Shown here: in pieces, positions 22,343-34,700 of the stretch
How the letters are laid out: each line of letters opens with the position of its first letter
Numbering within the stretch: the stretch's first letter is position 1
Assembly (NCBI GenBank): GCA_030386875.1
Contig: CM059573.1
Location: 29,429,891-29,493,890 of the forward strand
Reading direction: 5' to 3'
Length of the DNA: 64,000 nucleotides
Origin: Morinoia aosen
Taxonomy: Eukaryota; Arthropoda; Malacostraca; Amphipoda; Talitridae
Translations under genes and position numbers: made by a program
Notes under the pieces: generated by a model
The model's database searches: none
What the model was told of the DNA's origin: nothing
Seen by the model: the letters and a program-made list of their open reading frames with translations, nothing else

Positions 22343-23734
22343 TTCTATTATTATTATTATTATTAAATCAAGCAAAGTAACCCCAACGGGACGGATCGTG
22401 GATCCATAGATTTCACATAGGAAACCCCGCCAGCATCAACTCCACGAACAGTGAGACAAAATCAAAGAACAAAGAGAAAACTAAAGGAAGAAAGCAGGAG
22501 AAGGAGAAGGAGAAATCAACCACGCAACAACCAGGAGTTGACAGCACCCTTGAAACCACCCAACGAACCCGAATCAAACACGGCAGAGGGAAGGGAGTTC
22601 CAGCGGGCAACGGAACAAGGGACAAAGCAACGCCTATACTGCGAAGTCCTACATCTAACTTCCCTCAGCTCAAAACTATGAGCAGCAGCAGCAGCACGGG
22701 TAGCCCGAATCCGCTCGGCCCGTGGGGGAAGCATATGGAACAACCAGTGCCTTCTATTGTTGAATAGCTTATAAAAAACGCAAAGTTGGGCAACTAGCCT
22801 TCTGTGCGCCAGAGACGGCAGCACCAAACCCGGACATAGCTCAGATGCAGATCTTACAATGCGATCTAAGAGACGCAAGTGGCAATCAGCCGCAGAGCCC
22901 CAAACAGGCGAACAATACTCAAGCAGAGGAAGAAGAAAGGCACAGAAGCCTCTCCGCACCAACTGAGGGTCCTGATAAATTCCACCAATTACCCTCAGGA
23001 TCCCCAGCCTTTTGGAGACCTGTGAGACTACCCTCCGCACATGAGCCTCAAATGTGAGCCTCCCATCAAACCGCACACCCAGGAAATCAAGTTCAGAGTA
23101 AACCTCAATAACTCCCCGACCTATGACTAGCTCACCGAACGGGGGCTCACTGGTCCTGGATCTACTCACTATGAGCGCCTTTGACTTACTAGGATTGAGT
23201 ATCATATTCCACCTCAAGCACCATTCGTTGATGCGTAACAAATCAGCATTCATGTCTTCCACCACCGCTGGACGCAACATGGGACCGGGCACAACGGCGA
23301 CCAGTGACGAGTCATCAGCATAAGCAATAAAATTACTTCGCACAAGATCAAACATCTCACTGGTGTACAAAACAAACAAGAGAGGACCAAGTACACTGCC
23401 CTGGGGCACACCTGAAACAACCTCACACCAGTCACCCGCCACTCCGTCAACCACCACTCTCTGCCTTCGTCCAGCTAAAAACTCTTCACATATCGACAAC
23501 AACTTGCCACCAACCCCTGCGAGTGCCAACCTGTGCAAAACACCTACGTGGCTAACTCGATCGAAGGCCGAACTGAAATCCAACTGTACAACAACAGCCT
23601 CACGACCCGCATCCAAAGCAGTCTGAAGCAGGTGGGACAAGGATAATAGCGCGTCTGTACAGCCTAAGCCACGTCTGTAAGCAAATTGAGCTGCAGGGAG
23701 GAACCCCATACTCTCACAATATCGCGACTGAAGA
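22343..23734 (-). mobile_element. 5'-truncated non-LTR retrotransposon insertion
   Basis: A minus-strand LINE fragment of 1.39 kb. On the element strand it ends in a TAA-type microsatellite tail ((ATT)n on the plus strand, about 22347-22366). It is bounded by TCTTGCA on both sides. The 5' end falls inside the reverse transcriptase, as expected for target-primed insertion that stopped early. It is distinctly more GC-rich than its surroundings. A TAA-type tail is known for I-group elements and some others, so I leave the clade open. Confidence 0.75.
22516..23734 (-). CDS. LINE reverse transcriptase, 5'-truncated open frame
   Basis: About 405 codons, uninterrupted from the truncation point to the stop at 22516. 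This is the RT palm, thumb and C-terminal part of a non-LTR retrotransposon. Landmarks in order are QFAYRRGLGCTDALL, the aspartate motif VVQLDFSSAFDRVSH, the GVPQGSVLGPLLFVLY block, the catalytic IAYADDSSLVA (about 23305-23335), WNMILNPSKSK, ELDFLGVRFDG, and a C-terminal CSPVWGSA...NSLPSAVF...VNSWLL as in Jockey/CR1/I-group elements. No endonuclease, ORF1 or start codon remains, so it is a dead 5'-truncated copy. The intact frame nonetheless indicates recent insertion. The first few codons read from 23741 are host target sequence. Confidence 0.9.
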
Positions 23735-23741
23735 TCTTGCA
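23735..23741 (+). repeat. Right 7-bp target-site duplication (LINE)
   Basis: TCTTGCA at the 5' truncation point of the LINE, matching 22336-22342. Confidence 0.6.
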
Positions 23742-25140
23742 AAAGGACGAAAGGATTTCTTTTACTTTTTTGTGGTTTACTCTATTTACACCATCAGTAT
23801 GGTGTTTAACTAGAATGTTGAGGCAGGGTCTATTTCATATTTTCAGATGTTTACACATCTACTAAGTCATCCACCGCATAAATTTAAAAAACGATAATTT
23901 TGACCACACTAAAGCATTCGAAATTATGCACGAATCATTCTTGAACCTTTTGAAGGCTAACTTATCGAGAAAACTTATGTATCCTGTTACTTCACTTCTC
24001 CAATGAAATTCCAACAGAGAATAATTTTATTACTGAACTAATTTTTCATCATATTATGCCATTAATATTGGTGTCTGTACGTAGTAATTTATGGTGTGCG
24101 GAATAACTACACGCATACAGGGATTACAACTGTTCCAGGTCTTCTTTCGTAACATAACCCACTATTCCTGTCCAAGCACAAAAGCGAGTAGATGTCACAC
24201 TGTACCTGTGATTAACGGTTTTAGCTTCCAGAATTTTCTTCTCAAACGTCTCTTCTCATGAATTAGGGTTTACGATTATTTTCATTTTGGCAGCCAAATA
24301 ACCACGAATGCTTAACATATGTCTGCGGTACTTTGAGAAATACTGTTGATGCATACGTCGAAAAGTGAATGCTTTCTTTGTATTTCATTATTTATGCAAC
24401 TACAGAAGAACCGCTCAGCTGCGTACAAAAATGTTCTTCCAATTTTTAGCAAGTTCCAGTATTTGTACACAATCGTTTCTAAACAAATGAGGGAAGATTG
24501 CTTCAATGAATGCGTAAAGTTTTCTATTATTACTGGTGTTTCTTCAACTAGATAAATATTATTGATGCCAAGCGTATTGTAAGAATAAAACGAGGCAAAT
24601 GATTCAAATTAGAACTTTCCAGCCTGCATGAAAACGTAAGCAAATGTGTGGGCAACTCTTGTGAATGTTAATATCAGCTCACTCTCTTTACTCTTAGGTA
24701 TAAGACGACGTCATTCTTAGAAAATTACTCACGTTCTGTGCTGTTCTGTTGCTTTCTTTTCATTACGCCTTCTTCAATCTGCTGACGTTTTTTTGTGGAC
24801 GTTCATTCCTTCAATTTATTTTCTATTACGACTGCTAGACATCGGTTGTCAGGGCTGCCGACTATCCATGCCTTGGTTTCATAAGATGGTGCAGGTTGTA
24901 AGGTCTTCTTTGAGATTCTTCCGCTTTGAATTTACGCGTCGCATCAAGTTCCAGCTCTAAGAAACTTGGTGAAGGTTCTACCGGAGATGAATGCAGCATT
25001 AGAGTTTGTCATGTTATGAAAACGATTTTAATGTTATGAAAATTTCAATTTGAGGTCACCAATAAAATATTGTTCAAGGAAAAATTGCACGGAGAAGAAG
25101 ACTTTAAGTTGGTGTTCCTACGTTTTAACGTCCAATGTTG
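23742..25140. other. Non-coding, nothing recognised
   Basis: AT-rich. No motif was recognised on either strand. Confidence 0.45.
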
Positions 25141-25250
25141 TTACTCCCATTAAAGTCTATCACTCCCATATTATAGTCTATGACTTCCATTAGAGTCCAT
25201 AGAATAGATTCCCATCGGAGTCTATTCAAAATTGTTGCCATCTTTCGACC
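25141..25250 (+). repeat. Degenerate ~22-bp tandem repeat
   Basis: Four loose copies of a unit like ACTCCCATTAGAGTCTAT, in direct orientation with variable spacing. Confidence 0.5.
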
Positions 25251-25285
25251 CTAACTGTGATGGCAGTCATGTTGCCCAGCCCAGG

Positions 25286-25365
25286 AACAGGTCTGGAGAA
25301 GTTGGATGCATTCATGACTTTGCATGAGAGCAATATCTCATGCATCTCCAGGCCTGCTCTGAAAC
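25286..25365. repeat. Imperfect hairpin with perfect inner palindrome
   Basis: Outer arms CAGGTCTGGAGA and TCTCCAGGCCTG (one mismatch) enclose a perfect inner stem, TGCATGAGA and TCTCATGCA, separated by six bases. It could be a small foldback element or a structured RNA. Nothing nearby favours either. Confidence 0.6.
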
Positions 25366-28300
25366 GGAGCTATACAGCAATGACGTCACACTAGCAGTCA
25401 AAGTTGAAGGCAGTTATGAATAAAATCGAAGGGGTTTAATACGTCTTCCGTATAATTTCCAGTGAAACTTCTATCATATTGAGTGTTTAGGTGATCTAAA
25501 GTTATATGTAGGGTTTATGGAAATGAGTAAATTCATGATATAGACATGTTGACCTAACATTATTGTGATATCTGATTTACCAACAATTGAATGTTGAAAT
25601 CACGTTTATGTTTCAAAGCGGACTATCGTTTGAAAAAACGAACTAAGCCGATTTCGTTTTTATGTCCTATTTCAAGCGTTTTTCCGTTTGTTTCTTGACG
25701 CCTTAAAAATTTTAAGGTAAATTACGATTATTGAAGACTCCGTGTTGTATAGGATCAGTATAAAAAGCAAATTGTATGAATTAACCTTATTCCAGGTAGC
25801 TCCAATGTTTCACTGATAAAATGTAGTTCATGTCTATGCTGATACTACAAGAAAATGCGTGAGCGCAACATTTTCCTCGCTCAAATTGTATAATCTAATA
25901 TACTATAGGTAAGAAAATGTTTTTACAGACTCATATGACAGGGAAGTGCCACTGAACTTCTTTAGAGATTTTGCTGAGCCTGATCGGTTCTATTGCGCAG
26001 AAAATAGAGCTAACATAATTTTGCAGCTTCGATTGATTATAAAGGTTCATTACACCAAGTGAAGTCACGATTTCTTTGAGCAGGCCCATAGATATTAGAG
26101 GCATTGACATAATATTATTAGAGGTATTGTTGGGTAGCTGAGTGGGCACACGTGTGTTAAAATAATCATTCCAAACAAATATTTACAATAGAGAGCATCA
26201 AAAAATACAAAAATGAAAAATAGAATAATCAAAAGATGCACAGAAACTCAATTACACTGCTATTTAAAACCAGTTTTTACGTATGAATTACGCACCGAGT
26301 ATCTGAAAAATAACTTCACGATTCACATCTCCAAACGGGTACCCAATCCTAAATCGCTGACGACAGCACCACAGATGTCTGTCGAACTAGGAGGAGGATT
26401 CTGTAGACAACGCTGCACCATCTTTAATTGCAACGAATGTCCGACATCGTATCCGACTCGGCAGTGATTTCTTGCGTGATTCACTGCCGATCAGCGCCAT
26501 AGGACGGCAGTAAACCACGCGCCATGCGGTGACGACGGGCGGTAAAAAGCGGTACAGTACGCGCCAAATCTCCATCGATCAATGAAGAAAACACTACCGG
26601 CCAACATCAAAATTGTGCCTTTGCCTTACCTGCAGTATATGAATCGAATATCGTGAAAAACTGTGATAGAAAATAGCGTATTTCAAAGCAAAATGTTTTC
26701 ACTAAAATTGTATTGAACGAAATGCGATATCGTTAAAAATATTTTGCACTGAAACGCGTTCATTTTTTAGATCGATTTCTCGTGATATTTACGGATGAGC
26801 TACTAGGAACTTGAAAAAATTTCTTGAGCAAATTATTCGAAGGGTATCCGGTTCCCCTTTATTAAAACATGTAAAATTCAACATAAACTAGTTTCCAGTT
26901 TTAATTTGCAGGTTTCCGGGTCAATTTTCAACTTCAAATGCAGTATGTGCTGAGTCCTACATGCGCTCTCTGAAATAGTCATGGGAGTACTTTATTCAAA
27001 ATCTCTCTTACATTTTGAGTACATTATTCAGCAAGGTTATGCAAGATTATTCATCCACATTATTTATTTCAAGTTTACTGTGGCAAAATAGAGAGCATAT
27101 TGATCTTGTTTATTACGTCGAATTTAGTGAAGAATAAATTAAATATAGACTTGCTAAATCGTTTTGAGGATGATTATTAGCAATGAAATAAAGGTAAGAA
27201 CAAGAAACGCGGACTTTCAGAACGATATTAAGGTGTTTTACAACCGAGTAATAACGAATTTTGACGCAATCTTCAGTGAAGTAATACCTAGAATAGGTAA
27301 AATCCGATATTTCTATAAAACAAAAAGTATTAAATTCTGCACCGTAAATAACTCACACGTTGAAATCTTGATAGAAAAAAAGACAAAATTATAATAATTA
27401 TAACTATATCAAGTACATCGGCTGAGGACAGATTTTCAAATAACTCTCGTCATCGTATCCGTACAGTGGGCTCCGTAAGTTTTGCTATCACCTAATTATA
27501 AGAGTTCTACTTTGCCAAAATCGATGACATCGATTTTTTAAGAAAAAAGAACATTTATCAACTATATACTCAGGGCTAGAACATAATATGAAAAAACTTG
27601 ACCTTGAAAATTTTTTCAGAAAAAATATTTGGCACCGCCTGACAACAGAACTTTTTCCACCAATATAGTTCCGCTATGGTGGTTTAACTTGAGGGGTTTG
27701 ATCAGAACTACGTAGAGTGGGCTAGTTGCCACAGATGAACTGTTTCATTGTTGTGGCGGTACAGCCGGTGGGAAAATTGTATCTGCGTGCCAGCCTACAG
27801 AACGTGCTGTTTTTTAAGGTCGAAATTCATAAGTTTAAGCTTTTTTCAAGTAAAATTTGCGCACCCTATATCGTATTGTTACCACTGTCGGCCAACATTT
27901 TAATAGAAAATGAAAACTTGAGGATTATGAAAAATTAAAAACTAGCAGGTCTATCGACAAGTGAACTTTCACCCAAGAAATACCGCGTCAAATGTTTTTC
28001 CAAATCAGGCCCCGGACTATACGAACTGAGGTAAACCCAAATTCTGCGGTGTAACTTCGTACCCACCCACATTATTTTAGAAACAAGAAACAGTCTATTT
28101 TCGAGTAGTGGATCATTTTATTCGAATCTAAATTTGTGCAGATTCGATTAAATTTTAATTTACACTATGTGTTATTCTTAATACGAATAAATGAAAGTAA
28201 ATTTTACTGTAGAAATCAAAGATTGAATGAAATCTGTCCCCTTAACTTGAGGACCGACTGAAATTCTCTCCACTCAACCTCGTTACAATTGCGCTCCGCG

Positions 28301-31059
28301 TCTCGTTCGACAATGATCTAAATTTTAGCGGAGAAGTTCGACAGGTGAAAAATAACAAAACAAATTCAATTGAAGGTTAGTCTTAACATTTATGATAAAT
28401 TTTCAAATACTAAAGATAAAAATTTAAATGACGAGAAGTGTTTACACATTTATTTTGAGTGATGCTACAAGAAAAAAATTGATTTCGTGAATAAACTGAA
28501 GTACAGCTGCTGAGCGTCCTCTTAAGTTTAACAATGACACCCCCACCACTACCACCTTGAGAACAACGAAACCCCTACGAAACAAAAAATAAAGTAGACA
28601 TTCAAAATTAAGGAGCGCTCTTAAATGACTACCGATTTGACTAAGTTCGCTCCTGGACACCGCGTCACTCACAAAATGTCCCAAGAATGATAAAAATAAC
28701 CTAAACATGTTTCAATCTGGCTGTCTGGAATATATTTTTCCGATAACACTTTGACATAAGGTAACAAAAATTTGCACATTCATTTTAATAATGAAATTTT
28801 AAACATTTTGTACAGCATTGTAGACTGACAAGATCTGTATGGAGCCTGAAAACTTGAGTGTACTGCATTTTTGTACAACGGTCAACTTGAATTCAAATGT
28901 TCTCTTCTTTACTGCCCACTCCATAGTGAATATAACCTAATTTTTCTACTTTCATGAACATTAGAAAATGAACTAATTAATGCTTTACTATTTCTTGGAC
29001 TCTTACTAGGAGATCTGCCTCTATTTTATAATTTTAGGAGCGTTTGAATTTGAAAGGTCGCTGCTGTCTTGCAAAATTTTCCAGAATTATCTTGAGCATA
29101 TCTTAATATCCATACAGTAAATACCAACAATAGACTAACACTTTGGCATGGAAACTGAAAAGAAAGTTAAATCATGAAATTTTCACTGTTCAAATAATTT
29201 CAGATTTTATTTACAAATGGAATATTTTAATATATTTCAAAGCCTGAGTAACATACATAGGCTCTATTTATAATCAGTGTTGTGGTACAAATTGTTCCAC
29301 TGCTGACATTTCAGGTTCAGTACCACAGAACTAATATCCGCTTGTTCTAGTTTCTATACCTGAGTGTGGAGTTCTCAACTGATTAATATACACCTCACTT
29401 GAATCAGTGTCACCTCAGCAAATATTCAATAACTTCAAATCTGAATCAATTCAGGTGTCAAATGAAAAGACATTCCTGTAAGTATCAGGTAGTTCAGTAT
29501 ATGAAAATATTTCATTTAGGATAGATGATCATGATAAATGTTTCGAATTAGAAAAAAATTTTATCTGTGTTTTGGAACACATATTCGATTGTTAAATGTA
29601 TCGAACACCAAATACTTCTAATGAATATATGACTATATGAAATTACGACAGGAAAACGACAGCAGAACAAAAGAAATCGAAAATTTTGATAAGCAATCGA
29701 GAGTGTCACGCTTAGTCACATGCGTACATAACGATTGTTTTTAAAACATCCATGGGCGCTAAACCGCGGAGGTTGGAAAACTTGGAGGCTAAATTTGTAG
29801 TTTTGACGTGTTTGCCTTGAAAATAAAGTTCTCATTGAATTACTGTTCCCTGTTGACTAGTTGCGCGGTTAGGATAGACGATTGCTTGCGCACCTCTGCT
29901 CTGAGCGCACCCAACGAGCACCTGGAGCGTGGTGCTGCACACATGAGGCTGCTCGCAGCTGCCACAAGTGTATTGCTGCTCTGAGAGGCGTGTAACATCA
30001 CATCACAAGAACCCCTTTCTATGAAGCACTAACAAATTTTACTTTCGTTATTCAAGGAAAAACGCAGATCTATTTGCTACAAAACCACTCACACTCCAAC
30101 AATTCTTGATTTTTTATCGTATCCATATAAAGGCTCCTATGAACGTCAGCTGAGAGTATGAGCGCTCTGTAACTTTTCTCTTGCAGTAAACTTGTGATTC
30201 AAACTTTGTCGATACTACAACTAGGGGAAAATACTCATCATGTAATTTTCTTAGAAAAAAAAGTAGGACCTAATATATTCCAAAGTAGAACAAATTGTAT
30301 GGCGAAACATTTTCCAGCTCTATCTAATAAGGGCGCTATTCATGAAAAATCATTTTAATAAACAATATTCCTGAAGTATTCTTACGTAACCCAGTAAAAT
30401 ATACTTTTCTACAAACAGGCCTCAAAAATTTATGCTCTAATGTTGAACCCTGCATAACTGAAATAAAGAACTCATAATAGATTTTAAATGTATGTGTTTA
30501 TCTAATTTTTCGATGACAGCGACTAAAACAATGGGGCAACTTACTGAACGCGTGCCGTGTCAACATGTGCTTGTATTCTGAGAAATACTGCGATATAAAG
30601 AATTGTATGCATACAAGTAAATTTATTAATTTCTGCATGTTATAAATAAACATAGCACACTATATTTGTAGATGTTTATATCTCGATACTGAATTATTTT
30701 CGACAGTAAGACATTTCCATTACGATTTGTCGCTGCCGATTTTCACGAAAAAATGTGCGGAGTTCGACACTGCATGCCCCAGCCCTATAACGAACACTGT
30801 CCCAGACAATACCGACTGGCGGTACGGTCTTGCGGTATGCATCCAGGCTGCAACACAGAACAGAACTTGTGGAAGGAAGTCTTTGTTTTCTGCTGCAATA
30901 AAATGAATATTTGAACTAAAGAAAAATTTTCCCAGTTGAACATCTATTTTTTCTGTGTCTTCTTAAGAAGCTCAAAAGAACTTGAATCTACTGTAGTTTG
31001 TGCTATTGCAGAAGAAAAGGAAATTGACGGCTAACTGATGTCACTAACATCGGTCATTG
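25366..31059. other. Long non-coding stretch with minor hairpins
   Basis: About 5.7 kb without recognisable coding sequence. A 10-bp inverted repeat (TCGGCAGTGA and its complement) lies at about 26458-26491. A 10-bp direct repeat (CTGCTCTGAG) flanks about 65 bp of GC-richer sequence near 29898-29985. Open frames of up to 88 codons (28442-28708) show no domain. Confidence 0.45.
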
Positions 31060-31525
31060 CAGAGCCACATCTTGAGTCAGCAGGGCTAACTGTGCTTAAT
31101 GTTTCTGCTGTGCCTTCTCCCTGCTCTGCTGTTTGTTCTTGCTTTTTTTCTCCGTATATTTTTCCAAATTATTCACAACCTCTCTGTCAGAAACCTCTGT
31201 CTTGTTGTTTAATTTGCCACCCGAAAAGTCACAACTAATTCAGTTGAGTCTCCTTCTATTTCAGTTAAATGATTTCAGTGCGCTCCTTTTTCTGCCGGAA
31301 CCCAAAGGCATTGCTGGTGTATTAATTAAACACGAACAGTGTATCTATGGGCAACGGAGCACATCAATAGGGGTTATTTAGATGTAGGTCTACGGTCATC
31401 CAACTTTCGTAATCTAAGTACACAAAATACAACGCAAAGGAATTACTTGATTATAATTATTTAATAATAAGAATTATCAAGGCTCTGAAGAGAAATTAAC
31501 GGGCAAACACTCGCACTAGCACACA

Positions 31526-31548
31526 TACACACACACACACACACATCC
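31526..31548 (+). repeat. (CA)n microsatellite
   Basis: About ten CA units directly upstream of the satellite. It is nearly absent from the second family copy near 58140, so the expansion is local. Confidence 0.8.
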
Positions 31549-31611
31549 AACGCTTATGAACTGTGGAATACAACTGACTGCCTTTCATTCCAATCGTCAC
31601 CTACTCTCTTG

Positions 31612-32460
31612 CAGACAGGAAGCCAGTAGGCCTAACGAGTTAGGCAGGTGCAGACCCTGCTATCTTATATTGTAGACAGGATGACAGTAGGCCTAACGAG
31701 TTAAGGCAGGTGCAGACCCTGCTATCTTATATTGTAGACAGGATGCCAGTAGGCCTAACCGATTAGGGCAGGTGCAGACTAACTACTATCTTGTGTTGTG
31801 GACAGGATGCCAGTAGGCCTAACGAGTTAGGCAGGTGCAGACCCTGCTATCTTATATTGTAGACAGGATGCCAGTAGGCCTAACGAGTTAGGCAGGTGCA
31901 GACCCTGCTATCTTATATTGTAGACAGGATGACAGTAGGCCTAACGAGTTAAGGCAGGTGCAGACCCTGCTATCTTATATTGTAGACAGGATGCCAGTAG
32001 GCCTAACCGATTAGGGCAGGTGCAGACTAACTACTATCTTGTGTTGTGGACAGGATGCCAGTAGGCCTAACGAGTTAGGCAGGTGCAGACCCTGCTATCT
32101 TATATTGTAGACAGGATGCCAGTAGGCCTAACGAGATAGGCAGGAGCAGACCCTGCTATCTTATATTGTAGACAGGAAGCCAGTAGGCCTAACGAGTTAG
32201 GCAGGTGCAGACCCTGCTATCTTATATTGTAGACAGGATGACAGTAGGCCTAACGAGTTAAGGCAGGTGCAGACCCTGCTATCTTATATTGTAGACAGGA
32301 TGCCAGTAGGCCTAACCGATTAGGGCAGGTGCAGACTAACTACTATCTTGTGTTGTGGACAGGATGCCAGTAGGCCTAACGAGTTAGGCAGGTGCAGACC
32401 CTGCTATCTTGTTTTGTAGACAGGATGCCAGTAGGCCTAAGGAGTTTTGTAGATGCCGAG
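31612..32460 (+). repeat. 61-64-bp satellite with four-unit higher-order structure
   Basis: About 14 copies of a ~61-bp unit with GACAGGATGCCAGTAGGCCT as its start. Variants occur in a fixed order: A (GAGTTAGGCAGG), B (GACAG..., GAGTTAAGGCAGG), C (CCGATTAGGGCAGG, ending CTAACTACTATC) and A' (starting TGGACAGG). The array reads A-B-C-A', A-B-C-A', one extra A, A-B-C-A', then a diverged last unit. The amplified unit was therefore the ~248-bp tetramer and not the 61-mer. Confidence 0.85.
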
Positions 32461-32775
32461 CCTGCAGTATCATGTTACACTTGACGACAGTGACAGCAAG
32501 ACTAAGAGAACCTGTAAATCAGAAATTTGTAAGTTACCAAATCATACTCCTGACAGGTTGGCAGCTACTGCTTTGACTGGAGTAGCGCATGCTGTGTTCA
32601 CACTGCTCCCACCAATCATTAATGTTTGTATTAAAAAAATTACTCAGGAGAAGAATTTAGAATACCGTTATTCAATAAAAAACTAAACAACCAATGCAAC
32701 CCAATAAACCAAATGAATTTCAATACAACCTCCAAAAAAAAAAACAGATGAACTGCTTATTTAAACAAACCCGGT

Positions 32776-33040
32776 TTTTTTCCAGTCATGAAATAGACAC
32801 AATTCTATTTAAGAATACGGTTTTGAAATTTCTAAAAAGTATCACGTACTCCCAGGATTTTTTAACTAAGCATATTAATCGTTCTATCATTAAATTTTTA
32901 TTTTATGGAATGATACAGTGCAGTTCAAAAGACATTTACCCGAGATGAAGTGTGTTTCAGCCCAGGGTGACGTTTCATGCTTTCCAATAAGCCTTTAAGC
33001 TGTCTAATAACCTCTAAGAGTAACGCTTGATTCAATAAAA
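32776..33040. other. Non-coding spacer
   Basis: AT-rich sequence between the repeat family and a degenerate array. Nothing was recognised. Confidence 0.4.
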
Positions 33041-33320
33041 AATGAGAGGGACCATAATTAAGTTGAATTTCACGAGGATAAATTTGAATTTGAGTAAAAT
33101 TGTTTTGAACCCGAATTTGATTCTTATAAACTTGAGTATACATATTTTAAATTTGATTTTGGTGAATTTCTTCTTGATCACGGTCGATTCTAACTTGAGT
33201 TTAATAAGTTTAAATCTGAGCTTGGTTCATTTAAGTGTAAATTTGTCGACTTCGAACTTGAGGTTGATTATTTTGAAATTTTTGATTAATATGAGCTTAA
33301 GTTTTATTAATTTGTAATTG
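33041..33320 (+). repeat. Degenerate array related to the large 20-bp satellite
   Basis: Irregular repetition of AAACTTGAGTTTAAT-like words (AATTTGAATTTGAGTAAAA, AACTTGAGTATA, TCTAACTTGAGTTTAATA, CGAACTTGAGGTTGATTA) every ~20 bp. The word resembles the degenerate edge units of the array at 43720-52565 (AACTTGAGCATTTAAAAT). Its frame reads as a run of xLNLx repeats, an artefact. It is probably an old, unhomogenised relative of that satellite. Confidence 0.5.
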
Positions 33321-33644
33321 GTTGACAAATTTAGGCAAGAATTCGATCAATAAGAAGCTAAAAAGATGTGGTTTATGCGGCCCATCCAAAACTACAACAA
33401 GCAACAGTGTACAATGATGTACTTAAATCAATTACAATAATCTATTTCATATATATATTTGAAAAATGAGATTAACTAAATCTCGTTACGAATGACTGGA
33501 GTTAGAAGATAAATTTTACCGACGTTGTGTGGTATTTAGCAGGGCGATGCAAAAATTCGACTATCATGGATTTCTTGTGATACCTCTTAATATGGATATG
33601 TTCAAAAGTGTTCACTGCAAAATTATAGGTAAAACAAATATTAT
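33321..33644. other. Non-coding spacer
   Basis: AT-rich sequence. No feature was recognised. Confidence 0.4.
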
Positions 33645-33866
33645 CCCTTTAACGCCCCAGAGGACACCAGTGTCCTCTTTCAAAATTCCCCTTCAATATA
33701 TTTTATTTCTTATTCAATTAGTTCCCTAATGTGTTCTTTGAAGTTCTCTGCCGAGTGGCAGTTCTTATCCCATCCTGATATCGGTGACTGCCAGATGCCA
33801 GCGCCAGTTTAGTGACGGTGGTTGTGTTAACGGTAATATGAGTACAAAAATTCGGACGTTAAAGGG
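33645..33866. mobile_element. piggyBac-like MITE, 222 bp
   Basis: The ends are CCCTTTAACGCCCC on the left and, on the opposite strand, CCCTTTAACGTCCG on the right. The right end is followed by TTAA and the left is preceded by TTAT, consistent with a TTAA target duplication with one change. CCCTTT-type ends and TTAA targets are characteristic of piggyBac. A perfect inner palindrome, AGGACACCAGTGTCCT, lies near the left end. There is no coding capacity. Confidence 0.65.
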
Positions 33867-34355
33867 TTAAATACAGGTCGCGTCCTTACTTTTAGAACAG
33901 TGAAATTATGCCAAATCTTAAGTGCAAACTAAAATTTATTATTTCATTCTGATTTTTGCTCTAGGTGAGTTCATGCAGTATTGAGGAGTGATGGTAAAAA
34001 TCACATTAATACCTAACATGGAACTATAGCTGATGTCACCATAATTGGAGAAAATGACAGTTAGCTGAGCCTTGAACAGCCATCGACGTCACATCAGTCA
34101 GCGGAATTGAATTACAACTGAACTCAGTGCGTGTAGCCGTAGCTGAGGGAGGTAGGCGTCCTGCGCCGTTTAAATATATTCTAATTATTCTGGCACCTTA
34201 TGGGATGAACATGACAACAAGAAGCACAGCTACAATCTGGTTGATTGGCCAGCAAATTGATACACTAAATCAAAGTAAGTTGTCATCAAATAATGAAATT
34301 CATGCTTTATTTATGAATCAAAGACGTAATGAAAAGGAAACTGTATGAGACACAT
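33867..34355. other. Non-coding spacer
   Basis: No recognisable feature. A 73-codon open frame at 34127-34348 may be upstream sequence of the relic that follows, but I see no domain in it. Confidence 0.35.
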
Positions 34356-34700
34356 TAAACTCCACTGTTTATGATGTGGTAGAAGTCTGGAAAAACGCAG
34401 CAAGACCAACAACCCAGAAATGTGATATTGCAAAAAATATTCAATAGACTGCATGATGAGTGGCAAATGTTGAAAAAAGCAATGAAAGAAGTCAAAGTTT
34501 TCATTAGAAAAAGAATATACATGGAGGGAAACAGTAAACGAGCTTTTTGTCATTCCATATGTTAGTACAAAAAAATTAGTAACTGCTGAAGACAATAGAG
34601 AGTAGCTTCGTCTACAGAGGGAACGTCGAATGCCAGGAGTAGATAAGGGAAATCCAAGGCTCCAAGGAGCAGCTGTAAAGAAGCAATATGCGTTAGAAAA
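34356..34700 (+). pseudogene. Decayed coding relic, repeat-protein family
   Basis: Read across several frames, this segment gives YDVVEVWKNAARPTTQKC, then LHDEWQMLKK, and then LRLQRERRMPGVDKG. That order resembles an arthropod repeat-borne protein family I recall, with FWxKARIPT, LHxEWxxLKK and FLxxQRExxRxGxMxGxD. I cannot name the family and the match is from memory. Several stops and frame changes show that it is not functional. It could also be chance resemblance in lysine-rich sequence. Confidence 0.35.

Larger units (their letters stand above)
31060..32775 (+). mobile_element. Unnamed dispersed repeat family, copy 1
   Basis: This segment is homologous over its whole length, in the same order and orientation, to 56890-58915. 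The shared order is a 5' part with CTCCTTCTATTTCAGTTA, a segment with TCTAAGTACACAAAATA, CAAACACTCGCACTA and GTGGAATACAAC, an internal ~61-bp satellite starting at GACAGGAAGCC, and a 3' part with CATGTTACACTTGAC, CCTGTAAATCA, AAGTTACCAAATCAT and ATAGGTTGGCAGCTACT-like sequence. No open frame of coding quality was found and no terminal repeats were identified. It is probably a non-autonomous transposon or an ancient segmental duplication. Confidence 0.65.

Noticed and set aside
28442-28708. 88-codon hydrophobic open frame on the minus strand
   Set aside because: No known domain, no splice context, and T-rich composition readily produces hydrophobic frames.
31612-32460. CRISPR-like array of regularly spaced repeats
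   Set aside because: Whole units are repeated, without unique spacers, and the context is eukaryotic. It is a satellite.
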